Below, piece after piece: positions 1 to 7,086 of a stretch of DNA of 38,608 bases (positions are counted from its first letter, which is position 1; the number at the start of each line of letters is the position of its first letter). Under the pieces are notes generated by a model that worked only from the letters and a program-made list of their open reading frames with translations, was not told the origin of the DNA and made no database searches. A program made the position numbers and the translations under genes. Location: NCBI GenBank assembly GCA_021782015.1, contig JAJXVS010000002.1:1-38608 (forward strand), written 5' to 3'. Source of the stretch: a bacterium (lineage in GTDB: Bacteria; Spirochaetota; Spirochaetia; Treponematales; Rectinemataceae).

Positions 1-2
1 TC

Positions 3-929
3 CAGGACCTCGTCATTCCCGTGGGTTCGAAGGATCCCGCCAAGGCGACGAGCGTCGTGGACCTCGCCTGCAACCTCGACAAGCGCACCCCCGAAATTCC
101 CCAGGGCGGGACGGCCGACGCCGTCGACCAGGGCACCTGGCGCATTGAGGAAAAACTCTACGACAGCTTCGGCCAGGTCCACAATCTCCGCGTCGATTTC
201 ACGAAGGTGCCCGGCCAGCCCAACCAGTGGACCGGCACGGTGAATGTCGATCCCGGAACCGCGACCCCGACGAATACCGCCGTCGCCATCGGACAGCCCG
301 TGACGGGCCAGCCCAATTCCTTCACCGTGGAGTTCGACAACAACGGCCTCCTCCGCCGCGTAACCGACAGGCAGGGACAGAACGGACCGGCCACCGGTTC
401 CCTCGACATGGGCGTTTCCTTCGACGTCCAGGGCGCGACGCCAGTGGCCGGCGCGCCGGCTCGTCAGACCTTCAGACTCAATCTCGGCAGCGTCGGCTCG
501 GCCACCGACACCGTGACCCAGTTCGCCGAACGCTCTTCGACGAAGGTCTTCAGCCAGGATGGATACCCGATGGGCTACCTCGATACCTTCAAGGTCGATC
601 AGTCGGGCGGGGTGACGGCCGTCTACTCGAACGGCTCGAGCCGCAGCATCGGCCAGGTGGCCCTGGCGAGCTTCACCAATCCCAACGGCCTGGAGAAGGC
701 GGGCGAGACGAATTTCGTCCAGTCCAACAACTCGGGCATGGCCAATGTCGGACCTTCTGGCATCGCGGGAAAGGGCAAGATCATTGCGGGCACCCTCGAA
801 ATGTCGAACGTCGATCTCGCCGACCAGTTCGTCGACATGATTGTCACCCAGCGCGGATTCCAGGCCAACTCCCGCACCATCCAGACGGCCGACCAGCTAC
901 TCCAGGAGCTCCTGCAGCTCAAGCGATAA
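3..929 (+). CDS. flgE: Flagellar hook protein FlgE, 3' part (5' end outside window)
   Basis: FlgE polymerises into the flexible hook joining the periplasmic motor to the filament. The open frame runs in from the window edge (QDLVIPVGSKDPAKAT), so the GTG start at 21 in the ORF track is not the real start. The C-terminus (DLADQFVDMIVTQRGFQANSRT) is the conserved D0 helix of axial flagellar proteins. A Lys at 30-32 and a Cys-Asn pair starting at 69 lie 13 residues apart. That is the spacing I recall for K165/C178 of Treponema denticola FlgE, which form a self-catalysed lysinoalanine crosslink, so the hook is probably crosslinked. It is the first gene of the flagellar operon seen here and is followed by a stem-loop and flbD. 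Confidence 0.95.
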   Translation, partial: QDLVIPVGSKDPAKATSVVDLACNLDKRTPEIPQGGTADAVDQGTWRIEEKLYDSFGQVHNLRVDFTKVPGQPNQWTGTVNVDPGTATPTNTAVAIGQPVTGQPNSFTVEFDNNGLLRRVTDRQGQNGPATGSLDMGVSFDVQGATPVAGAPARQTFRLNLGSVGSATDTVTQFAERSSTKVFSQDGYPMGYLDTFKVDQSGGVTAVYSNGSSRSIGQVALASFTNPNGLEKAGETNFVQSNNSGMANVGPSGIAGKGKIIAGTLEMSNVDLADQFVDMIVTQRGFQANSRTIQTADQLLQELLQLKR

Positions 930-947
930 TGCGGTAGATCATTCATG

Positions 948-990
948 ATGGAGTCGCCGTCAGGCCCACCGGCCATGACGGTGACTCCAT
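948..990 (+). other. Long stem-loop between flgE and flbD
   Basis: Two 15-nt arms (ATGGAGTCGCCGTCA and TGACGGTGACTCCAT) pair with only one G-U, around a 13-nt loop, and a short TTTT follows. The U-tract is too short for a convincing terminator. The structure more likely works as an mRNA processing or stabilising element, or as a partial attenuator, that lets the hook protein be made in excess over downstream genes. The structure is seen; the role is inferred. Confidence 0.6.
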
Positions 991-1012
991 TTTGGGTCCT
1001 AGGAGCCTTCCC

Positions 1013-1210
1013 TTGATCGAACTCACCCAGCTCTCCGGCAAGATCTTCTGGATCAACCCGCATCAGATCGAGACGGCCGAGAGCACGCCCGACACGACCC
1101 TGCACATGATTTCGGGCAACCGCATCGTCGTGCGCGAAGACATCGCCACCCTCAGGGCGAAGATCGTGGAGTACAGGCGGAGCATAGCGGCATTTGGCGA
1201 TCAGGCCTGA
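1013..1210 (+). CDS. flbD: Flagellar protein FlbD
   Basis: A 65-residue protein of the small FlbD family found next to flgE in spirochaetes and Firmicutes (LIELTQLSGKIFWINPHQIE, then ETAESTPDTTLHMISGNRIV). The biochemical role is not well defined. I place the start at TTG 1013 because AGGAG at 1001-1005 precedes it by 7 nt; the track start at 992 lies in the stem-loop tail and has no ribosome site. In Treponema and Borrelia the next genes are motA and motB; here they are absent. Confidence 0.9.
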   Translation: MIELTQLSGKIFWINPHQIETAESTPDTTLHMISGNRIVVREDIATLRAKIVEYRRSIAAFGDQA

Positions 1211-1310
1211 GCCGCATCCTTCGGTTCGGGCCGCCGCCGCCCCCACCGCGCCGTCGCCACCCCTACCGCAGCGCCGCCGACATTAGCGCCGCGCGGCCCC
1301 CACGGGAGTC

Positions 1311-1339
1311 TTTCATCCTGCGATACCTTCATGTATACT
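1311..1339 (+). promoter_or_regulatory. Weak candidate promoter for fliL
   Basis: A good -10 (TATACT, 1334-1339) lies 17 bp after a poor -35 (TTTCAT, 1311-1316). It would give a leader of about 140 nt before fliL. It sits where motA/motB would be expected, so an extra promoter here is plausible. Confidence 0.3.
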
Positions 1340-1390
1340 CATGATGTCCTTGCGCCCGCCCGATAATTGATGGGAGGCCCCGGGGGAAAG

Positions 1391-1449
1391 GGGCGACGCA
1401 TCGCCCGGGAGCGCCCCAGCGCCTCGTGGCGCCACGCCGCCTGGGGGCG
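1391..1449 (+). other. Structured leader upstream of fliL
   Basis: A GGGCGA/TCGCCC hairpin with a CGCA loop (1391-1406) is followed by a perfect 12-bp palindrome CGTGGCGCCACG (1425-1436). The palindrome is nested between CCCCAG and CTGGGG arms. No ORF with recognisable coding character occupies 1211-1487. The function is unknown; it could simply be GC-rich spacer. Confidence 0.35.
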
Positions 1450-1487
1450 GCCGAGACCATTCGCGCCGGCAAAGGGAGGAACAGCGC

Positions 1488-2042
1488 ATGTCCGACAATA
1501 TCGACGACCAGGACATCAGTTTCAACGAAGGCGCCGAGGCGGAGGCCGCACCGGCGAAGGCCAAGGGCGCCGGTCCCGGTATACTCCGCATTCTCATGAT
1601 CGTCGGCATCGCGCTCGGGGCGGTCATCCTCATCGTCACGGTCGTCGTCGTCACCGTTGGAATCATGAATTCCAGCGGGAAGCCGGTGAGTCAAAGGCCC
1701 GTTTCCGAGGCCTATCAGGCTGCCACGCCCGAATACCAGTACATAGGCACGATAGCCGAAGTCAGGACCAGGACGATCGACGCCGAGCCGCACACGGCCA
1801 TCGTCAAGATCAACCTCGGCCTCGACAAGGATGACAAGGACGGACCTGTCGAGATCAACGCGCGGGCTCCCCAGATCGCCGATTTTCTCAGACATTATTT
1901 CGCGATGAAGTCCGCCGCCGATCTGGCGCCCGAAAACGAGGAGCAGCTCAAGGCCGAACTCCTCGAACAGCTCAACGGCATCCTCTCGAAACGATATATA
2001 CGAGAGGTGCTTTTCCAGCGCCTCGATGTCATCGCCCAGTGA
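1488..2042 (+). CDS. fliL: Flagellar basal body-associated protein FliL
   Basis: FliL is a single-pass inner-membrane protein that surrounds the stator at the motor and supports torque. The 184-residue product has an acidic cytoplasmic N-terminus, one membrane helix at about residues 32-58 (ILRILMIVGIALGAVILIV), and a periplasmic stomatin-like domain ending in the typical LSKRYIREVLFQRLDVIAQ. A GGGAGG site lies just upstream of ATG 1488. Its stator partners MotA/MotB are not in the adjacent DNA. Confidence 0.93.
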   Translation: MSDNIDDQDISFNEGAEAEAAPAKAKGAGPGILRILMIVGIALGAVILIVTVVVVTVGIMNSSGKPVSQRPVSEAYQAATPEYQYIGTIAEVRTRTIDAEPHTAIVKINLGLDKDDKDGPVEINARAPQIADFLRHYFAMKSAADLAPENEEQLKAELLEQLNGILSKRYIREVLFQRLDVIAQ

Positions 2043-2067
2043 AAACCGGGCAGGGGACGGATGAACG

Positions 2068-3102
2068 ATGACCGAAGTCCTGTCGCAAGACGAAATAGAT
2101 CAACTACTCACGGCCATCAACGCGGGCGAGACCGAGATCGAGACGATCAAGCCGACCGCCGATACCCGCAAGATAAAGATTTACGACTTCAAGCGACCGG
2201 ACAAATTCTCGAAGGAGCAGATTCGCACCGTCCAGATAATGCACGAGACCTTCGCGCGCCTCACGACGACCAATCTCTCGGCGAGCCTCCGCACCCTGGC
2301 CCATGTCCATGTCGCCTCGGTCGATCAGCTTACCTATGAAGAATTCATCAGGTCGATCCCGACCCCCACGACCCTCGCCAACATCAGCATGGACCCACTC
2401 AAGGGGTCGGCCATCCTCGAGATCGATCCGTCGATCACCTTCACGATAATCGATCGCCTCTTCGGCGGCACGGGCGAGGGCGCCAAGCTCAACCGGGAAC
2501 TCACCGACATCGAGCACTCGGTAATGGAAGGCATCATCGTCCGCATCCTCGGCAACATGCGCGAGGCCTGGACCCAGGTCATCGATCTCCGGCCGCGCCT
2601 CTCGCAAATCGAGACGAACCCGCAGTTCGCGCAGATCGTTCCGCCGACCGAGATGGTCGTCCTCGTGACCCTCGAGACGAAGGTGGGCGAGGTCGAGGGC
2701 ATGATGAACCTCTGCATTCCCTACATCACGATCGAGCCCATCGTATCCAAGCTCTCCGCCCAATATTGGTACTCATCGGTGCGCCGCGGCGCGACCACGG
2801 AAAATCTCAATATCCTCAAGGAAAAACTCTCGACCGTTGAGATTCCCGTGATAGCCGAGATCGGCAAGATCGAGATTCCCGTGAGGGAGGTCCTCGCTCT
2901 CAGGGTGGGCGATGTCGTCCGCCTGCATTCCGTCCGCGTGAACGATCCCATGTCACTCAATGTCGGCACCAAGAAAAAGTTCCTCTGCAAGCCAGGGGTC
3001 ATCGGCAAGAAAATGGCCGTCCAGATCACGAAAAAGCTCGAGGACGTCGGGCAGGACGAATTCGAGGAGTTGACCTCCGAAGGAGAAGACTACAATGGGT
3101 GA
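2068..3102 (+). CDS. fliM: Flagellar motor switch protein FliM
   Basis: FliM is the middle C-ring protein that receives CheY-P and relays the switch signal to FliG. The 344-residue length is normal. The N-terminal peptide LSQDEIDQLLTAI is the CheY-P docking motif; the FliM middle domain follows, and the C-terminal SpoA domain occupies roughly residues 250-330 (VGDVVRLHSVRVNDPMSLNV). ATG 2068 is chosen because it places the docking peptide at the very N-terminus. It overlaps fliY by 8 bp, implying coupled translation of the two switch proteins. Confidence 0.96.
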   Translation: MTEVLSQDEIDQLLTAINAGETEIETIKPTADTRKIKIYDFKRPDKFSKEQIRTVQIMHETFARLTTTNLSASLRTLAHVHVASVDQLTYEEFIRSIPTPTTLANISMDPLKGSAILEIDPSITFTIIDRLFGGTGEGAKLNRELTDIEHSVMEGIIVRILGNMREAWTQVIDLRPRLSQIETNPQFAQIVPPTEMVVLVTLETKVGEVEGMMNLCIPYITIEPIVSKLSAQYWYSSVRRGATTENLNILKEKLSTVEIPVIAEIGKIEIPVREVLALRVGDVVRLHSVRVNDPMSLNVGTKKKFLCKPGVIGKKMAVQITKKLEDVGQDEFEELTSEGEDYNG

Positions 3103-4273
3103 CGCAGCCCTTTCCCAGGACGAGATAGACTCCCTGCTCGCCGGTCTCGACGGCGGTCCTTCGCCGGCCCCCCGCAGCGGGCATGTCGCCTCGGCGACGC
3201 CGGAGGCTTCGGCCTTCCGCACGATCCTCGAGGGAATCGTCGGCGCCCAGTCGCAAAACATTTCGGTGATCACGGGTCTGCCGGTGACGGTTTCGCCGCC
3301 GACGGTAGACGTGGTGAATCGTGACGCCTTCCTCCGCGAACTGCCCGAGCAGGTCCTCGCCGTCATGGTGCCCTTCGCCGGCTCACTTCCCGGCGAGCAT
3401 CTCTTCGTGTTGCCGAAGGAACTCGCGATCTCCATCGCAGCCAACGCCAACCACGAGGAAGGCCTCACGGAACTTGACGACATGGCCGTTGCGACCGTCC
3501 AGGAATGCGTCTCGAACCTGACGGGCACGACGATCAACGTGCTCTCCGAAAAGACCGGGAACAGGGGCATGCAATCCGGCGTGGCTGAGGGCAGCTTCGG
3601 CCCAAAGGCCATGGCCAGGGTGCCCGGCGGCGACATGGTGCGCGCGGCCTACCAGGTGTCCATCGGCGATCTGCCGCCCGAACGCATGGTGGAGATCTTC
3701 TCCCTGCCCTTCGTCCGTGACGTTGTTCTGGCCTCGGGCGGCGGAGCCCCCTCGCCCCAGGCCCAGATGGCGCCTTCCTATGGCGGAGGCGGCGGCATGG
3801 GCCAGATGGCCGGCGGCATGATGGGGGGAGGCCAAGGCGGCGGAATGCAGATGGGCATGATGCCCCAGCAACAGGGCTACGGTATGCCGCAAGGTTTCGG
3901 CGGCGTCCCCCAGGGGCAGATGCAGTATGGCGGCTACGGCTCCGGCATGGCTCCGCCCAACGTCCAGCCAGTCCAGTTCGGCAGTCTCCAGATGGGCGCC
4001 CCCTCGCACGAGTCCGGCAACATCGGCCTCATCATGGACGTCTACATGGAGATGACGGTCGAACTGGGCCGCACCCGCAAGCTGATAAAAGAAATCCTCG
4101 GCATGGGCGAGGGCACGATCATCGAGCTCGACAAGCTCGCCGGCGAGCCCGTCGACATCCTCGTCAATCACAAGCTCATCGCCAAGGGCGAGGTCGTGGT
4201 CATCGACGAGAATTTCGGCGTCCGCGTCACGGAGATCGTCTCGCAAATCGAAAGGGTATCAGACCTCGGATAG
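3095..4273 (+). CDS. fliY: Flagellar motor switch protein FliY/FliN with long Gly/Met/Gln-rich linker
   Basis: Lower C-ring component. The 392-residue product starts with a second CheY-P-type docking peptide (LSQDEIDSLLAGL) and continues with a CheC/FliY-like domain (about 35-215). A low-complexity linker of roughly 80 residues rich in Gly, Met, Gln and Tyr follows (about 220-305), then a FliN SpoA domain (MTVELGRTRKLIKEILGMGE to the end). I do not see an intact CheC phosphatase ExxN motif (QECVSN has ExxxN), so phosphatase activity is doubtful. The architecture matches treponemal FliY. A candidate promoter lies in the 142-bp gap downstream. Confidence 0.93.
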   Translation: MGDAALSQDEIDSLLAGLDGGPSPAPRSGHVASATPEASAFRTILEGIVGAQSQNISVITGLPVTVSPPTVDVVNRDAFLRELPEQVLAVMVPFAGSLPGEHLFVLPKELAISIAANANHEEGLTELDDMAVATVQECVSNLTGTTINVLSEKTGNRGMQSGVAEGSFGPKAMARVPGGDMVRAAYQVSIGDLPPERMVEIFSLPFVRDVVLASGGGAPSPQAQMAPSYGGGGGMGQMAGGMMGGGQGGGMQMGMMPQQQGYGMPQGFGGVPQGQMQYGGYGSGMAPPNVQPVQFGSLQMGAPSHESGNIGLIMDVYMEMTVELGRTRKLIKEILGMGEGTIIELDKLAGEPVDILVNHKLIAKGEVVVIDENFGVRVTEIVSQIERVSDLG

Positions 4274-4363
4274 GCCTGGCCCGGCGAGGAGTCGGCGGCA
4301 TCGGGCCCCGTCTGTCCGGCGCCTCCGAGGTGATTATTTTTTATCAATTGGTGCGATTCACGC

Positions 4364-4392
4364 TTGCAATGTCCCGACCACTGCTGTACTCT
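4364..4392 (+). promoter_or_regulatory. Candidate internal sigma70 promoter for fliO-fliP onward
   Basis: TTGCAA (4364-4369) is followed after 17 bp by TACTCT (4387-4392), ending 23 nt before the fliO start. It lies in the only sizeable gap (142 bp) of the central operon. The same -10 hexamer recurs in the candidate promoter at 12916-12945. Confidence 0.5.
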
Positions 4393-4415
4393 AAGTAGGT
4401 ATTGGGAGGGGTCTT

Positions 4416-5108
4416 TTGAAAATTTATGCTCTCGTCCTGTGCGCCATGATGGCGTTCGGAGCGGGGGCGTCTGTCTCGGCGCAGCAGGCGGTCAAGCCGC
4501 AGGCGACGGGAACGGCGAACGCCCAGGCGTTGGGGAATGCCCAGGCGGTCGACGAGACGACCCTGTCTTTGGATGCGCCGGCGCCCGCGGCGAATCAGGC
4601 GGCCGGCTCTGCCCAGGCCGCAGGTCCGAATACCTTTGCCTATTTCCTCAGGATGATTGTCGTCCTCGCCCTCGTGGTCGGGGCGATGTATCTCGTCTTC
4701 TCGGTCATGCGCCGTCTCGCCAAGCCCAGGGATTCGGGCGACTCCCCCATCCGCGTCCTCGGTTCGAGGGCTCTCGGCGCGGGCAAGTCGGTGCACCTCC
4801 TCGGACTCGGCTCGAAGGCATGGCTCGTGGGCTCCTCCGAACATTCGATTTCGCTCATCGCCGAGATCGACGACAAGGAACTTCTCGACGGGCTCGAGCT
4901 CGAAACGACGACGCGCGCCGCCTCGGCCTCGACCGATTTCGCGGCGCTTCTCGGATCGCTCCTCTCACGCAAAAAGGGCGGGGGGAGGGGGCTTCACGCC
5001 TCGGCCGTCGACGGTCCTGAGACATCGGCCCACAAGGCCGAGGGTTCAGGCGCCTTTATCGCGCGACAACGCGGCAGGCTTGATCGCTTTAATGGAGAGC
5101 GGCCATGA
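4416..5108 (+). CDS. fliO: Flagellar export apparatus protein FliO (FliZ of spirochaetes)
   Basis: FliO helps assemble the FliP ring of the flagellar export gate. The 230-residue product has a cleavable-looking signal sequence (residues 1-23, ending VSAQQ), an Ala/Gln-rich periplasmic stretch, one membrane helix at about 76-97 (RMIVVLALVVGAMYLVF), and a cytoplasmic FliO domain (IRVLGSRALGAGKSVHLLGLG). The start is TTG 4416, preceded by GGGAGGGG. Its end overlaps fliP by ATGA. Confidence 0.88.
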   Translation: MKIYALVLCAMMAFGAGASVSAQQAVKPQATGTANAQALGNAQAVDETTLSLDAPAPAANQAAGSAQAAGPNTFAYFLRMIVVLALVVGAMYLVFSVMRRLAKPRDSGDSPIRVLGSRALGAGKSVHLLGLGSKAWLVGSSEHSISLIAEIDDKELLDGLELETTTRAASASTDFAALLGSLLSRKKGGGRGLHASAVDGPETSAHKAEGSGAFIARQRGRLDRFNGERP

Positions 5109-6013
5109 GGCTGCATCGAAAATTCCTCCTCGCGGCGGCCATTGCCGGCCTCGCCTTCGGCGCCGTCGCCCAGACGGGTCCCGCCTCGGGTTCGGCGACC
5201 CGCGTCTTCACGCCCTCGCAACCGATGGCTCCCCGATCGCCGGCCCTTTCGGGCAACGCGGGCAGCACGCGCACCCCGACCGTGCCCGCGGCCATTTCGC
5301 GGGGAGTGACGGGCCTGCCTACCCAGTCGAATATCGTGCCCCTCGTTGACCTCCGCGTCCGAAATCCCCAGACCGGCCAGGAGGTCGCCTTTTCGGTCCA
5401 GATCCTCCTCCTGCTCACGGTGCTCTCGCTCGCCCCGAGTCTCCTCATACTCGTGACGAGTTTTCTCCGCATTGCCATCGTCCTCGATTTCATCAAGCGG
5501 GCGCTCTCCCTCCAGCAGATGCCGCCCAACCAGGTCCTGATGGGCATTGCCTTCTTTCTGACGATCTTCGTCATGTGGCCCACCTTCGACACGATCTGGC
5601 AGAGATCGATCCAGCCGCTTTCGCAGGGACAGATAGGGGTCCAGGAGGCCTACAAGCAGGCCGAGGGGCCGCTCAGGCTCTTCATGTTCTCGCAGATGAA
5701 GAAGGACCCGCAGAGCATCAGGCTCTTCATGTCGATGCGCGGCCTGCCCAAGCCCAACACCCTCGCCGACGTGCCTACCTATGTCCTTATTCCCGCCTTC
5801 ATCCTGAGCGAGATGACCATCGCCTTCAAGATAGGAATACTGCTCTTCGTGCCTTTCATCGTCATCGACATGGTCGTCGCTTCGGCCCTGATGTCGATGG
5901 GCATGATCATGCTGCCGCCGGTGATGATCTCGATGCCCTTCAAGCTCATCCTCTTCGTCCTGGTCGACGGCTGGAACCTCCTCACCCAGCAGCTCGTGAG
6001 GTCCTTCTCGTGA
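5105..6013 (+). CDS. fliP: Flagellar export gate protein FliP
   Basis: Core channel subunit of the flagellar type III export gate. The 302 residues include an N-terminal signal peptide (ending AVAQ), a Pro/Ala-rich spacer, and the membrane core with conserved SFLRIAIVLDFIKRAL and the C-terminal FKLILFVLVDGWNLL region. Length and motifs are normal for a spirochaetal FliP. Translation is coupled to fliO by a 4-bp overlap; fliQ follows after 16 bp. Confidence 0.96.
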   Translation: MRLHRKFLLAAAIAGLAFGAVAQTGPASGSATRVFTPSQPMAPRSPALSGNAGSTRTPTVPAAISRGVTGLPTQSNIVPLVDLRVRNPQTGQEVAFSVQILLLLTVLSLAPSLLILVTSFLRIAIVLDFIKRALSLQQMPPNQVLMGIAFFLTIFVMWPTFDTIWQRSIQPLSQGQIGVQEAYKQAEGPLRLFMFSQMKKDPQSIRLFMSMRGLPKPNTLADVPTYVLIPAFILSEMTIAFKIGILLFVPFIVIDMVVASALMSMGMIMLPPVMISMPFKLILFVLVDGWNLLTQQLVRSFS

Positions 6014-6029
6014 CCCGGGGAGGCGCCCG

Positions 6030-6299
6030 ATGAGCGTCGGCGATGCGGTCAACATCATGCGCGGAGCCATCATCGAGACGATGATCCTCTCCTCGCCCAT
6101 GCTTCTCGTGGCGATGGTGGTCGGCCTCGTCATCTCGATCTTCCAGGCGACCACCTCGATCCAGGAGCAGACCCTCACCTTCGTTCCCAAGATAGCGGCG
6201 ATCATGCTCGTGCTCGCGATGCTCGGCGGCTGGATGTTCGGCAGTCTCGCCCAATACACCCAATCCCTCTTCGCGATGATCCCCAGCATGGCGCATTGA
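6030..6299 (+). CDS. fliQ: Flagellar export gate protein FliQ
   Basis: An 89-residue protein with two membrane helices (about 16-38 and 50-72), the family's standard size. The SIFQATTSIQEQTLTFVPK loop between the helices is the FliQ hallmark. It packs around FliP and FliR in the export gate. It lies between fliP and fliR with short gaps. Confidence 0.95.
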   Translation: MSVGDAVNIMRGAIIETMILSSPMLLVAMVVGLVISIFQATTSIQEQTLTFVPKIAAIMLVLAMLGGWMFGSLAQYTQSLFAMIPSMAH

Positions 6300-6309
6300 G
6301 GCGAGGGAC

Positions 6310-7086
6310 ATGGGCTGGCCCTTCGACGACTGGAACCTCTTCCTTCTCATCGCCGTCCGGATTCTCGCGTTGATCGAAGTGGCCCCCCTCCTTTCCGGCG
6401 ACGGGGTTCCCCAGGTGGCCAAGGTCGGCCTCGCGGGCTTCGCCGCCGTCTCCGTGTTCCCTTCGGTGAAGGCCCAGGGCTACCCGATCCCCGCGGACGG
6501 GGCGACCTACGCCCTCCTTGTCGTCGGGGAGGCGATGATCGGCCTCATCATCGGCTTTTTCCTCAACGCCCTCTATTCGGCCTTCCAGGCAGCCGGCCAG
6601 CTCTTCTCGCTCCAGATCGGCTTTTCGGCGATGGAGACCTACGATCCGCTCGCCCAGGTCGAGCTCCCCCTCGTGGGCCAGTTCCTCAACCTCGTCGCGA
6701 TGTTCGTCTTCCTCGTGGTCGACGGCTTCAACAAGCTCTTCGTCATCGGCGTACAGGGCTCCTTCCATGCGATGCGGGCCATCGACCTCGTGACGCGGCG
6801 GAACGACATCGTCGACTTCCTCTCGCGGGCCGTCGGGGCCCTCATTCAGCAAAGCCTTATCCTCGCAATGCCGATATTGGGTACACTGTTCATCATGACC
6901 GTTGCGCTCGGACTTCTCTCGAAGGCGGCTCCCCAGATGAACCTCCTCACCGAGGGCTATCCGATCACCCTCACCGCCGCGTGGCTCATCATGATCGCAA
7001 CTATGCCGTTTATTGCCGAGGCCTTCTCCCGCATGATAGACAACGGTTTCGGCGACCTCGGCCGGATGCTCGGGGGGGTCAGATGA
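6310..7086 (+). CDS. fliR: Flagellar export gate protein FliR
   Basis: A 258-residue polytopic membrane protein that completes the FliPQR gate. Conserved features are RILALIEVAPLLSG near the N-terminus, the FQAAGQLFSLQIGFSAMETYDP stretch in the middle, and a C-terminal helix pair. The stop overlaps the start of flhB (ATGA at 7083-7086). Confidence 0.94.
   Translation: MGWPFDDWNLFLLIAVRILALIEVAPLLSGDGVPQVAKVGLAGFAAVSVFPSVKAQGYPIPADGATYALLVVGEAMIGLIIGFFLNALYSAFQAAGQLFSLQIGFSAMETYDPLAQVELPLVGQFLNLVAMFVFLVVDGFNKLFVIGVQGSFHAMRAIDLVTRRNDIVDFLSRAVGALIQQSLILAMPILGTLFIMTVALGLLSKAAPQMNLLTEGYPITLTAAWLIMIATMPFIAEAFSRMIDNGFGDLGRMLGGVR

Noticed and set aside
4321-4360. Possible terminator before fliO (GC-rich run then TTATTTTTTA)
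   Set aside because: No stem of useful length directly precedes the T-rich run; only 3-bp arms can be drawn.
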